Virus record (IMG/VR): IMGVR_UViG_3300017708_001557
Span: 1-20,979 of that record
Reading direction: 5' to 3' (one strand)
DNA: 20,979 bases
From: a virus
The notes beneath the pieces are model-generated. The model was given only the letters and a program-made list of their open reading frames with translations. It was not told the origin of the DNA and did no database searches. This document shows, in pieces, positions 6,549-13,636 of this stretch; the first letter of the stretch is position 1; the number at the start of each line of letters is the position of its first letter. Both the position numbers and the translations under genes were made by a program.

Positions 6549-7103
6549 ATGGGTAAAAGTGGAGAATGGCATTTGAGAGAAGAAGAAAAATCTATTCGTG
6601 ATGCTGAACAATATTGGGAATACCAAGACTCTATTGCTGCTGCTAGAAATGACATAATTCCTTTCTTACAAGGAGTATGGTCGAAGTTGTTTTTAGAATG
6701 GGGAGAAGATGCAATACACACAAAAGAATTGCAGGATGCAATATGGAAAGCATCGACGGTAATGTTACCTAATCTTGAAGTTCAAGTAGTAATTGATGGT
6801 AAAAATAGAGCCCATATTTCTTCGGGAACTTCGGGATATGTTAGTTTCTTACAACAACCTATAGGACTGAGTGTTCCGATTAAATGTTGGTTTCACACAC
6901 ATCCCTTTGGTGCTGCTTATTTTAGCGGTACTGATTGGAGTACTGTTATACCTTGGACTCCTCTAATGTCTTGTGCTTATGTTATTGGTGGAGATGACCA
7001 CTATGGTTTTTGGTCGAATCTTAGACCTAATGAATTAGAGATTAAACAAAAGGATGGTTCTTGGACTAATCAATATTATACTAAAGCAGGTGAAGAAGAA
7101 TGA
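6549..7103 (+). CDS. JAB/JAMM metallopeptidase
   Basis: This is a 184-residue protein with a complete JAMM zinc motif. H116 and H118 lie in WFHTHPFG, followed after seven residues by S126 and then D129 (FSGTDW). The upstream acidic residue may be E77 in the strand LEVQVVIDG. Residues 1-60 form a helical extension, and the JAB core spans about 62-165. Family members cleave isopeptide or C-terminal peptide bonds of ubiquitin-like proteins (Rpn11, PRTRC protein A, bacterial Mec+ and phage tail JAB). The obvious candidate substrate is the GGGY-ended Ubl at 2385-2591. It starts directly after the zinc-finger gene stop, and the next small gene overlaps its end as ATGA. Confidence 0.85.
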   Translation: MGKSGEWHLREEEKSIRDAEQYWEYQDSIAAARNDIIPFLQGVWSKLFLEWGEDAIHTKELQDAIWKASTVMLPNLEVQVVIDGKNRAHISSGTSGYVSFLQQPIGLSVPIKCWFHTHPFGAAYFSGTDWSTVIPWTPLMSCAYVIGGDDHYGFWSNLRPNELEIKQKDGSWTNQYYTKAGEEE

Positions 7104-7246
7104 ATAATATATTCAAGCAAATAATACGAAAGAAAATAATTGAAGATTGGGAAAAAGAATTTGACACTGCGTTTCTAGGAGATTCATCAAATGATGAACA
7201 CATAAAAATATTGGTTGAGGCATTAGTTAGGAGGGAAGAAGAATGA
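7100..7246 (+). CDS. 48-residue unknown protein
   Basis: This is a very short gene between the JAMM and GroES-like genes, overlapping both by 4 bases (ATGA at each junction). AGGTGA lies 8 bases before the ATG. The product begins MNNIFKQIIRKKIIEDW and is a charged amphipathic helix throughout, ending in VRREEE. The double stop/start overlap and the ribosome site make it likely to be translated. I do not recognise it. Confidence 0.6.
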   Translation: MNNIFKQIIRKKIIEDWEKEFDTAFLGDSSNDEHIKILVEALVRREEE

Positions 7247-7503
7247 TTGACACTTTAAATACTGCTAATAGCGATAGTAAAAACATGCAAGCGATTGGAG
7301 AATGGGTAGTAATTAAAAAAGACACAACAACAACTGCATCCGGTATCATCTCTGTAGGAGATAACACAGGAGTAGTTCTTGACTGTAAAGTAGATACTTA
7401 CTTGATAGGAAAGAGGGTTTGTTACAATGCAGAAAATAAACACTTTACACATGAAGGATATACCTTTGTAAAACATAGTGAATTGTATGGGGTGCTTGAA
7501 TGA
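7243..7503 (+). CDS. GroES-like co-chaperonin
   Basis: This is an 86-residue protein that follows the Hsp10 pattern: GEWVVIKKDTTTTASGIISV (compare DRVIVKR...GGIVL in GroES), NTGVVLDCK (the GxVLAVG strand), then YLIGKRVCYN and a last strand ELYGVLE (compare SDILAIVE). The mobile loop is shorter than in GroES. It is the lid that closes the folding chamber of a group I chaperonin. Its stop overlaps the ATG of the GroEL-like gene (ATGA), the usual gene pair, which strongly supports the call despite low identity. GGAGGG lies 8-12 bases before its own ATG. Confidence 0.75.
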   Translation: MIDTLNTANSDSKNMQAIGEWVVIKKDTTTTASGIISVGDNTGVVLDCKVDTYLIGKRVCYNAENKHFTHEGYTFVKHSELYGVLE

Positions 7504-9011
7504 TTCTACATGGAAACGATGCTAGACAAAAGATTCTAGAAGGAATAAATCTAGTAGCAAATACAGTAAAACCAACTCTAGGCCCACAGGCTAGAACAGC
7601 AATACTTCAAGGAAACCCTCCGGTAGTAATTAACGATGGAGTTACTATATCCAAGTATGTATCTAGTAACGACCCTTATGTTCAAATGGGTGTTCAACTA
7701 GTTCAAAATTTAGCAAGTAAGGCTCAATCTAAAGCAGGTGACGGTACAACTACAGCGTGTGTCTTAGCACAGGCTCTTTGTAATAACATTTCCGAAAAAG
7801 ACCTACAAAACATAACATCCACTAGACAACAATTACAGAACGATAGGGACACTATTCTTAGAAACTTGGATAAATACTCCAAGCCGGTAGAAGATGAAGA
7901 CATTGGTAAAATTGCTACTATTGCATCGAACAATGATGAACAATTAGGTTCTATCATAGCAGAAGTTTTCAAAGAAGTAGGTAGAGATGGAGTAGTTAGT
8001 GTAGAAGAAGGACATGGTCTGCATACTGAATACGAAATTAGAGAAGGTTTAGAGTTAGATAAGGGATTCATAACACATCTGTTTGCTAACCAAGACAACG
8101 GAGATTGTGTGCTAGAGAAGCCATTAGTTTTTGTAACAAATAAAATCATTAGAAAATTTCAAGATATTTTACCGGCATGTGAATATGCTGCCAATGCAGG
8201 TAGGCCTTTGTTTTTAATATGTAGAGACTTACAAAATTTAGCATTGCAGAATATCCTTGCTAATGTTATACAAGGCCGATTAGACATTGGAGTTATTCAA
8301 GCCCCTAATTATGGAGATAGTCAACTAGATGAGTTAAAAGATATAACTGCCATTGTTGGTGGTCGAGTTTATTCGGATGAAGCAGATGATGATTTGAGAA
8401 TAATCAATGAAGAGTCTTTTGGTTCTTGTGACAGGGTTGTAATAGACCAACTAAAAACCACCATTATTGGTGGTGATGGTGGAGATGTCAAAGAAAGAAT
8501 AGAAACACTAAGGGCCTTATACGAAGCGGGTTCTAATGAATGGGTGAAAGAAAGCATCTCTAGTAGAATTAGTAAATTAAAGGGTGGAGTTGCAGTGATT
8601 AAAGTTGGTGCAGGTTCAGCAGTTGAAATGAGAGAAACTAAAGAAAGACTAGATGATGCTCTTAATGCTACTAAAGCAGCACTAGACGGTGGCTACATTG
8701 TCGGTGGAGGATTGTCAATTATCAAAGCATCAGTTGGGCTAGGTCTAGCGAGTACGACAACCCAATCTATGTTTGCGCCATTAAAGACTTTACTTTCAAA
8801 CAGCAGTGCTGATGTCGATGAAATTTTCAAAGACATGATTCATGAAATACAACAGGATATTGGTTTCAATGCCAAGAATGGTAAAAAAGAAAATCTTCTT
8901 GAAGCAGGAATAATCGACCCAACTAATGTTACTAAGAGTAGCCTAAGTGCAGCCTTTTCTATTGCGCTAATGTTTTTAACTACAGAAGTTGCAGTGCTAA
9001 TTGAGGAATAA
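7500..9011 (+). CDS. groL: Group I chaperonin (GroEL/Hsp60-like)
   Basis: This is a 503-residue chaperonin of the GroEL type, not the thermosome type. It has GNDARQKILEG at the N-terminus, TLGPQARTAIL, then AGDGTTTA with the ATPase Asp D81, an apical domain including EGLELDKGF and IQAPNYGD, KLKGGVAVIKVGAG, and ERLDDALNATKAA with the second ATPase Asp (D386), and GGGLSII. It is about 45 residues shorter than GroEL and lacks the GGM-rich tail. It should form a ring folding viral proteins, with the GroES-like protein directly upstream and overlapping by 4 bases. Most archaea rely on group II chaperonins, so a group I pair points to horizontal transfer or to a host that also has it. Confidence 0.9.
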   Translation: MILHGNDARQKILEGINLVANTVKPTLGPQARTAILQGNPPVVINDGVTISKYVSSNDPYVQMGVQLVQNLASKAQSKAGDGTTTACVLAQALCNNISEKDLQNITSTRQQLQNDRDTILRNLDKYSKPVEDEDIGKIATIASNNDEQLGSIIAEVFKEVGRDGVVSVEEGHGLHTEYEIREGLELDKGFITHLFANQDNGDCVLEKPLVFVTNKIIRKFQDILPACEYAANAGRPLFLICRDLQNLALQNILANVIQGRLDIGVIQAPNYGDSQLDELKDITAIVGGRVYSDEADDDLRIINEESFGSCDRVVIDQLKTTIIGGDGGDVKERIETLRALYEAGSNEWVKESISSRISKLKGGVAVIKVGAGSAVEMRETKERLDDALNATKAALDGGYIVGGGLSIIKASVGLGLASTTTQSMFAPLKTLLSNSSADVDEIFKDMIHEIQQDIGFNAKNGKKENLLEAGIIDPTNVTKSSLSAAFSIALMFLTTEVAVLIEE

Positions 9012-9013
9012 TC

Positions 9014-9412
9014 ATGAAAAGAGCAGTCACCGTTACACTACCGGCCCCTTATGCGGCGAATATATTATGTCCTATTTGCGAAGGAAACAAATGTAAAATT
9101 TGTGAAATGACAGGAAAACTGAGTATTAAAGTTGCTCCAAAAATACCTATCCAAAGAGCACACATAATCAAATATGTAGTTGATAACTTGGCTGATGTTG
9201 CTTCGGAAATAACTAGGATGTACGGGCTTGTTCCCGAAATAAATACTAAAGAAGTTATTGAAGTTAATTCCTTACAATATGAAGTAGTTCAAATATCTAG
9301 TTTGGGCGGTGCTTGTTGGGTAGTTAATTGTTTATCGGAATTAGAAATGCCTAGATATTTCATGAATAGGCATGAACTAAGTAAATTCAAGGAGGGGAAT
9401 TTTGTTGAGTGA
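9014..9412 (+). CDS. Protein with DnaJ-like Cys-rich zinc motif
   Basis: This is a 132-residue protein. Near residues 19-35 it has CPICEGNKCKICEMTGKL, a CxxCxG..CxxCxxTG set that resembles half of the DnaJ central zinc domain. The rest alternates helix (IIKYVVDNLADVASEITRMY) and strands (YEVVQISS, ACWVVNCL). It begins 2 bases after the GroEL-like stop with GAGGA upstream, so it may be a cofactor for the chaperonin, though that is inferred from position. It lacks a J domain. It overlaps the next gene by 11 bases. Confidence 0.65.
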   Translation: MKRAVTVTLPAPYAANILCPICEGNKCKICEMTGKLSIKVAPKIPIQRAHIIKYVVDNLADVASEITRMYGLVPEINTKEVIEVNSLQYEVVQISSLGGACWVVNCLSELEMPRYFMNRHELSKFKEGNFVE

Positions 9413-9614
9413 AGAAAAAGGATTGAAATTCAGTAATCAAATCATTCGTAATGAAATAGATGCACTCAAAATACATTCGGGAGAATACTATTCAATAGAA
9501 GTAGTAGACATACGATGGTACAAAGACGACAAACCAACTAGAAAGGGAGTTCGTCTAAATAAGAAAGAAGCAAAAATTCTCTTGAATATACTTGAGGAAA
9601 TACTAGGTGATTAA
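9402..9614 (+). CDS. PC4-like ssDNA-binding/transcription cofactor
   Basis: This is a 70-residue protein whose core YYSIEVVDIRWYKDD, then KPTRKGVRLNKKEA and a helix (KILLNILEEIL), matches the PC4/p15 pattern (VDIREYY...GKKGISL....W..L). PC4 domains dimerise, bind single-stranded or melted DNA and modulate transcription or replication. Length and order agree with a minimal PC4 domain. There is no ATG. TTG at 9402 or 9405 is likely, given a strong AAGGAGGGG at 9389-9396. The stop region contains the GGTGA of the next gene. Call based on pattern, not on search. Confidence 0.65.
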   Translation: MLSEEKGLKFSNQIIRNEIDALKIHSGEYYSIEVVDIRWYKDDKPTRKGVRLNKKEAKILLNILEEILGD

Positions 9615-9615
9615 A

Positions 9616-9966
9616 ATGAAACAGTTTAAGAAAAGATTGAAGCCCAAACACTTTGCAGTTTGGTGTATAAACGCAGAAAAGAAAATGCCAAAGGTTCATT
9701 TGGATTCATTCAAAGAACTTTGGCCCTCAGTTCAAAATACAAATGATGTAGTTAGAGGTTCCTTTGTTGCACATTGGAGTATGGTTTTGGGCGGAGATAT
9801 AAATGAAGTCGCCATGCCAATTACTATTGGCACACTAACATACTTACAATTAGCCGCTATGCACTTAGAAAGAACCGACTTAGTAGAGGTTTTGAATAGC
9901 ATGATAGCAAATATCCCTAGAATTCGACATGAAATAGAGGGAGGAATGTTGAATGAAGAAGAGTGA
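9616..9966 (+). CDS. Unknown 116-residue helical protein
   Basis: I do not recognise the family. It has a basic N-terminus (MKQFKKRLKPKHFAVWC), then HLDSFKELWPSVQ and a set of helices (TIGTLTYLQLAAMHLERTDLVEVLNSM) with an acidic end. I chose ATG 9616 with AGGTGAT just upstream, not the in-frame GTG at 9607 that lies inside it. It overlaps the next small gene by 14 bases. It is soluble. The repeated Leu/Ala helix near residues 72-95 could pack as a bundle or dimer interface. Confidence 0.6.
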   Translation: MKQFKKRLKPKHFAVWCINAEKKMPKVHLDSFKELWPSVQNTNDVVRGSFVAHWSMVLGGDINEVAMPITIGTLTYLQLAAMHLERTDLVEVLNSMIANIPRIRHEIEGGMLNEEE

Positions 9967-10177
9967 ATGGAATGAACTTGCTAAATATTTGTGGAAAATA
10001 TCTACAATGAACAGCAAGCACTCTAAACCATTAAAAGAACTAATACAATTAGTTAATGAAAAAATATTTTATTCTAATGAAATACTTGAGGTGAATACAA
10101 ATGACAATGAGCAGACTAGCAAGACTATTAGAAACGACACAAGACTTAACCCCGACAGCGAAAACGCAAGTTATTGA
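9953..10177 (+). CDS. Unknown 74-residue protein overlapping the ligase start
   Basis: This is a small protein with a helical N-terminal half (EWNELAKYLWKISTMN, then KPLKELIQLVNEKIF) and a polar, low-complexity C-terminal third. Its last 77 bases overlap the DNA ligase gene in another frame. GGGAGGA lies before the ATG, inside the end of the previous gene. The polar tail is what one would expect from a frame constrained by the ligase. The ribosome site makes translation plausible. I do not recognise it. Confidence 0.5.
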   Translation: MKKSEWNELAKYLWKISTMNSKHSKPLKELIQLVNEKIFYSNEILEVNTNDNEQTSKTIRNDTRLNPDSENASY

Positions 10178-11627
10178 TAGGGCATGGAATAACTTCAACC
10201 CAACTTTATTGTGTAAGATTCTAACTTTAGATTTAGAAAATAATAACATAGGAATGACAAAGGGAAAAAAATGGATAGCAAGAGCCTTTGAAGTTTTTGA
10301 GGATGAAATAGACGGCCTGTATTCTGCCTTTGAAGATATAGGTACAGCAACAATGTATTTAGAAAGTGATAAAGAAAAAGACCAAGATTATTCTTTATCT
10401 CAAGTAATTGCTTTGCTAGAGCATGATTGTTCGGCACACTCAAGTTCTTTTGATTTGATAAAGGAAACTTTGATTTCTTTATCAGCATTAGAAAGAAAAT
10501 GGTTTGTTAGGTATTGGTTAAGAAATCCTAATAACGGAATAGGGCTAGGGACAATAACTAAATCTATAGCAAGCCACTATGATAAAAAAATAAATATCGT
10601 AAAGAAAGACCTCTCGATGAATAGTGTAGAGTCAGTTTTAACTCACTATGAAAAAGGAGAAACCCCACCTATGAATTTAGTTCATGGCAAATTTGTAAAG
10701 CCTATGCTAGCAAAAGAAATTCCGATGGCCGAATGGCCTAAAGATAAAATTGTAGATTATAAGTATGATGGCAACAGATATCAAATTCACAAAAAAGGAG
10801 ATAGTGTAATTGTCTTTAATAGAAAGGGTAATATCGTTACTCCTCAGTTTCAAGATGTAGTTGAAACCGTTAGACAATACGATGTAGATTGTATTCTAGA
10901 TGGAGAAATATATCCAATTAAAGAAGACGGTTCTCCTGCTGAACACAAACTCATGGGAACAAGAGTTCACTCTAAAAACCATGCAGAAGCAAGAGAAAAG
11001 GTAAAAGTCAAATGGGTAATATTCGATTGTTTAAAATATGCAGAAAAAACAATAATGGATTTACCCTATGTCGATAGATTAGAATTTATGCAAAATTTAC
11101 CCAACCAAGCACATAGAATGGAAAGGGATGGTGATGTTCTAGCCTTTTACAACCAAGCAATAAACGATGGTTTTGAAGGCATCATAGTTAAAGATGCTAA
11201 ATTAGAGTATGAACCATCTAAGCGTTCAAAGGGTTGGGCCAAATACAAACCACCTAGAATAGAACTGGATGTTGTTATTATTGGTGCATGTTATGGTGAA
11301 AATTCAAAGTCATCTGTTTTCAGCAGTTTTGAAATAGCCGCTAAAGATGGTGACGGATTTATTAGTTTAGGAAATGTAGGAAATGGATTTACAGATAAAG
11401 AACTACTATCTATGACTAACTCTCTTAGAAAGATTATAGATAGTTATGAAAATAATCAATACAGGATTTTGCCTAGAAAAGTACTGACAGTAACAGCAGA
11501 CCTAGTAACTCAAAACAAAGACGGTTCAATAGGACTTAGGTTTCCTAGAAAAACTAGAATTAGAGATGATAAATATGTTCAAGATATAGACACCATCGAA
11601 ACAGTAGAAGGATATTTATTTGGGTGA
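10101..11627 (+). CDS. lig: ATP-dependent DNA ligase
   Basis: This is a 508-residue ligase that seals nicks using ATP. The nucleotidyltransferase motifs are intact: motif I DYKYDGNR with the AMP-accepting K221, motif III ILDGEIYP (E269), IIIa VKWVIFDCL, motif IV FEGIIVKD (358-365) and motif V WAKYKPPR (379-386). An OB-fold domain follows with LRFPRKTRIRDDK near the end. Residues 1-190 form the helical DNA-binding domain (ERKWFVRYWLRNPNNGIGLG). Layout matches archaeal/eukaryotic ligase I but it is 50-100 residues shorter than cellular archaeal enzymes. AGGTGA precedes the ATG. A second in-frame ATG lies two codons on. It probably joins viral Okazaki fragments. Confidence 0.93.
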   Translation: MTMSRLARLLETTQDLTPTAKTQVIDRAWNNFNPTLLCKILTLDLENNNIGMTKGKKWIARAFEVFEDEIDGLYSAFEDIGTATMYLESDKEKDQDYSLSQVIALLEHDCSAHSSSFDLIKETLISLSALERKWFVRYWLRNPNNGIGLGTITKSIASHYDKKINIVKKDLSMNSVESVLTHYEKGETPPMNLVHGKFVKPMLAKEIPMAEWPKDKIVDYKYDGNRYQIHKKGDSVIVFNRKGNIVTPQFQDVVETVRQYDVDCILDGEIYPIKEDGSPAEHKLMGTRVHSKNHAEAREKVKVKWVIFDCLKYAEKTIMDLPYVDRLEFMQNLPNQAHRMERDGDVLAFYNQAINDGFEGIIVKDAKLEYEPSKRSKGWAKYKPPRIELDVVIIGACYGENSKSSVFSSFEIAAKDGDGFISLGNVGNGFTDKELLSMTNSLRKIIDSYENNQYRILPRKVLTVTADLVTQNKDGSIGLRFPRKTRIRDDKYVQDIDTIETVEGYLFG

Positions 11628-11631
11628 TACA

Positions 11632-11946
11632 ATGGGAAAGGAAATCTCTTACTTTGTTAAAAAATTCGGAGCAGCGACCGTTTTTGTTTTTGAATTGATG
11701 GATGAACTAAGTGATGTAGAAATAGCACACATGGGTTATGTGAATGGATTGATGTTAAGCAAAAAAGGAGTCAACACTCCTCAACAAATAATACTTGAAG
11801 AACATGACAGTTTTGACATGTTGAAATTTATATTAGCAGGAGATGTTTCAAAACATGAAAATTATATTTATAGAAATATTTTGATGGGGTTCTTTGGTAA
11901 AGAACATGGCTATTTAGGAATGAGTGTGGAGAGAAATGTTTCCTAA
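11632..11946 (+). CDS. Unknown 104-residue protein after ligase
   Basis: I do not recognise the family. The start YFVKKFGAATVFVFELMDEL looks like a strand-helix pair. Then come VEIAHMGYVNGLML and a C-terminal half with FDMLKFILAGDVSKHENYIY. It has no cysteines and no clear membrane span. I chose ATG 11632 with GGGTGAT upstream, which lies at the ligase stop. A TTG at 11620 overlapping the ligase is less likely. It overlaps the next gene by 11 bases. Confidence 0.55.
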   Translation: MGKEISYFVKKFGAATVFVFELMDELSDVEIAHMGYVNGLMLSKKGVNTPQQIILEEHDSFDMLKFILAGDVSKHENYIYRNILMGFFGKEHGYLGMSVERNVS

Positions 11947-12352
11947 GCAAACTATAGTTGGGATTTTAATATCCAAAGCAGTATTTGAAATACAGTTTTC
12001 TAGAAAGGAAACTTCTAGAATCGGCTATATTGTATTACCGTCAATATCTGTAAGAGCAGAAAAACGCTTTCTAGACGATTTAAAGAGGAGCCTAGCCCAA
12101 CACCAAGTAAAGTCAAACATTAGAGAGATAGAGAGCGTACAACGCCAAAAACCAATACTCAAAATATCCGGTATCAAAAACACTCACAAAGCAATAACTT
12201 TGATACCCGAATATTACTCCGACGCAAATAATAGTCTTAACACATATAAAGAGATTATACTAAAACTTGTAAATAAAGAACACCTCACTTTAGAGGGATT
12301 AGAATTGATAATGAAAATGAGAGGGATTTTAAATGGGACTAACGACGATTAA
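11936..12352 (+). CDS. LAGLIDADG-fold protein with degenerate active-site motif
   Basis: This is a protein of about 138 residues. Its order of motifs fits a single LAGLIDADG domain: FEIQFSRKETSRIGYIVLPSI (the strand pair after the active helix), FLDDLKRSLAQHQVKSNI, LKISGIKNTHKAI, then IILKLVNKEHLTLEGLELI and RGILNG. The helix that should carry the acidic LAGLIDADG residues reads TIVGILISKAVF, with no Asp or Glu. A nuclease activity is therefore unlikely. It may be a DNA-binding relic or a domesticated regulator. It is free-standing, not inside an intron or intein that I can see. It overlaps its neighbours on both sides. ATG 11936 has GGAGAG close upstream, and GTG 11924 is an alternative. Confidence 0.6.
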   Translation: MFPKQTIVGILISKAVFEIQFSRKETSRIGYIVLPSISVRAEKRFLDDLKRSLAQHQVKSNIREIESVQRQKPILKISGIKNTHKAITLIPEYYSDANNSLNTYKEIILKLVNKEHLTLEGLELIMKMRGILNGTNDD

Positions 12353-13178
12353 AAAAGAAAGAACAATAGTTATTACCGGAAAACACGGAACAGGTAAAAC
12401 TACCAAGGCAAGGGAAATGTTGCCTAACGCATTGATTTACTATGCTAATGTTATGGATATCAAAGACCCTTATTCTATACCTATAGAAAATGGAGTAATA
12501 ATAGAGGACCTACATTACAAACCTAAAAAAGAAATTATTCTAGATGTACTTAGAAAATATAGAGGTAAAATAATAATGACAAGCATTAACCAAAAGTCAA
12601 TACCTAGTGATATTAAAAACATGATTAAATTCAAAAGAGCAGGTAGTGTTTCTCATCTAAGAGATAACATTAGAGAGTTAGCCCCTAGAAGCGAAACACC
12701 TTATTCTCTTGAAAGAGATATGTTTTCTTTGATAGATGAATACATGAAAGAATCAAATAGAGAAAAAATAGTTGCTTTATTGAAATACAACAAACCCTCG
12801 GACACTCAAATAATAAATTGGCTAGCAGAAAATCAACATCCTAATAAGTTAGTTTTTATTGATGGGGTTGTAAAGAGGAGATGGAATGCCGACTACTTTT
12901 ATGAAATGCTTGCATATAATCATACAGGTCGAAACTTTGGTAGGCCAAGAATGCCTAAAAGAAAAAAGTATTCTAAAATACCTTCTTTGTGTAGGAGACT
13001 TGGAGTAAAATCCGGTGGGGAAAGACTACTAAAACAATTATTAGAAGATGAAGAATTCAAAAAATTCGCAAAAACAAAACTGAATAACAGCGAATGTAGG
13101 TTGCTAGGATTAGGAGAAAAGAAAAAATCTAAACCTAAACCAAAGAAAATAAAACAAATGAGTTTGGGTGATTTCTAA
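12333..13178 (+). CDS. P-loop ATPase with C-terminal PIP box, RFC-large-like
   Basis: This is a 281-residue protein. Walker A is GKHGTGKTT (residues 16-24), a Walker-B-like strand is GVIIEDLH (54-61) and a sensor-1-like strand is KIIMTSINQ (79-87). A basic region (RPRMPKRKKYSK) and a Lys/Pro-rich tail lead to the very end, KQMSLGDF. Q275-x2-L278-x2-F281 fits the PCNA-interacting peptide found at the C-terminus of archaeal RFC large subunits. With the RFC small subunit about 1.1 kb downstream and a PCNA further on, the best guess is a reduced, divergent clamp-loader large subunit. It could also be another PCNA-tethered ATPase. GAGGGA lies before the ATG. The next gene overlaps by one base (TAATG). 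Confidence 0.7.
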   Translation: MGLTTIKKERTIVITGKHGTGKTTKAREMLPNALIYYANVMDIKDPYSIPIENGVIIEDLHYKPKKEIILDVLRKYRGKIIMTSINQKSIPSDIKNMIKFKRAGSVSHLRDNIRELAPRSETPYSLERDMFSLIDEYMKESNREKIVALLKYNKPSDTQIINWLAENQHPNKLVFIDGVVKRRWNADYFYEMLAYNHTGRNFGRPRMPKRKKYSKIPSLCRRLGVKSGGERLLKQLLEDEEFKKFAKTKLNNSECRLLGLGEKKKSKPKPKKIKQMSLGDF

Positions 13179-13405
13179 TGGCCAATATTGTAGCAATAAG
13201 AATGATGAAAGCATTCCTAAAAACAGGGCCTAAGTCAACAGACCAAGTGTACAATCACTTGAATCAAAAAATGAAGTGGGGAGTATCTATGTCCGAATTG
13301 GGCAGACTCCTTGCGAACCATGCCGAACTTGTAGGCATACAAAATAAAAATGGATATTGGAGAAATAAAAATGAAACACAAGAGAGCGCAGAAGATAATA
13401 ACTAA
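13178..13405 (+). CDS. Small winged-helix-like protein (paralogue)
   Basis: This is a 75-residue protein with helix AIRMMKAFLKTGP, helix STDQVYNHLNQKM, recognition-like helix SMSELGRLLANHAEL and a wing (GIQNKNGYWRNKN). It matches the gene at 248-487 in length, order and key residues (GP, S-LG-LL--H). GGGTGAT lies before the ATG, which overlaps the previous stop by one base. The next gene overlaps its end by 35 bases. It probably binds DNA. Whether it regulates viral genes or assists replication cannot be told. Confidence 0.65.
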   Translation: MANIVAIRMMKAFLKTGPKSTDQVYNHLNQKMKWGVSMSELGRLLANHAELVGIQNKNGYWRNKNETQESAEDNN

Positions 13406-13634
13406 AATGTTAGATGAAGAAAAAGAAATGACTACAGGAGAAATATATGATAGGTTGAGAAACTATCAAGCATATTCTTCTAAAAGACATAGAAGAAATA
13501 CATCGCTAAATGTACCTATGAATGCTTTAGTCAACATTATGAAAAGAAAGGGTTTTGTCAAAGTTGGTTTCATAAAAAGAAACCTAAGAACAGGGGCTAA
13601 GGCCCAAGCAATTTGGAGTAATTCGGAGGAATAA
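13371..13634 (+). CDS. Small basic winged-helix-like protein
   Basis: This is an 87-residue, strongly basic protein: helix KRAQKIITKMLDEEKEM, helix TTGEIYDRLRNY, a basic loop (SSKRHRRNTS), helix MNALVNIMKRKGF and a wing with GAKAQAIWSN. The layout resembles the two other winged-helix-like genes (248-487 and 13178-13405), although this one has a longer basic loop. I chose ATG 13371 with GGAGA upstream. An ATG at 13350 is in frame but lacks a site. It follows its probable paralogue in tandem, which suggests local duplication. Confidence 0.6.
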   Translation: MKHKRAQKIITKMLDEEKEMTTGEIYDRLRNYQAYSSKRHRRNTSLNVPMNALVNIMKRKGFVKVGFIKRNLRTGAKAQAIWSNSEE

Positions 13635-13636
13635 AA

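Noticed and set aside
7724-8149. Long open frame of 141 codons on the minus strand
   Set aside because: It lies wholly inside the well-supported GroEL-like gene, has low-complexity Ser/Leu content and no ribosome site. All minus-strand frames in this window look like shadows of plus-strand genes.
8461-8490. GGTGATGGTGGAGATG simple repeat
   Set aside because: It is a coding GGDGGD loop in the chaperonin and not a separate repeat element.
7500-9011. Thermosome (group II chaperonin) assignment
   Set aside because: The GNDAR and TLGP motifs, apical-domain pattern and adjacent GroES-like gene fit group I. A group II chaperonin would need no GroES.
11936-12352. Active homing endonuclease
   Set aside because: The helix that should hold the catalytic acidic residues has none, and no intron or intein surrounds the gene.
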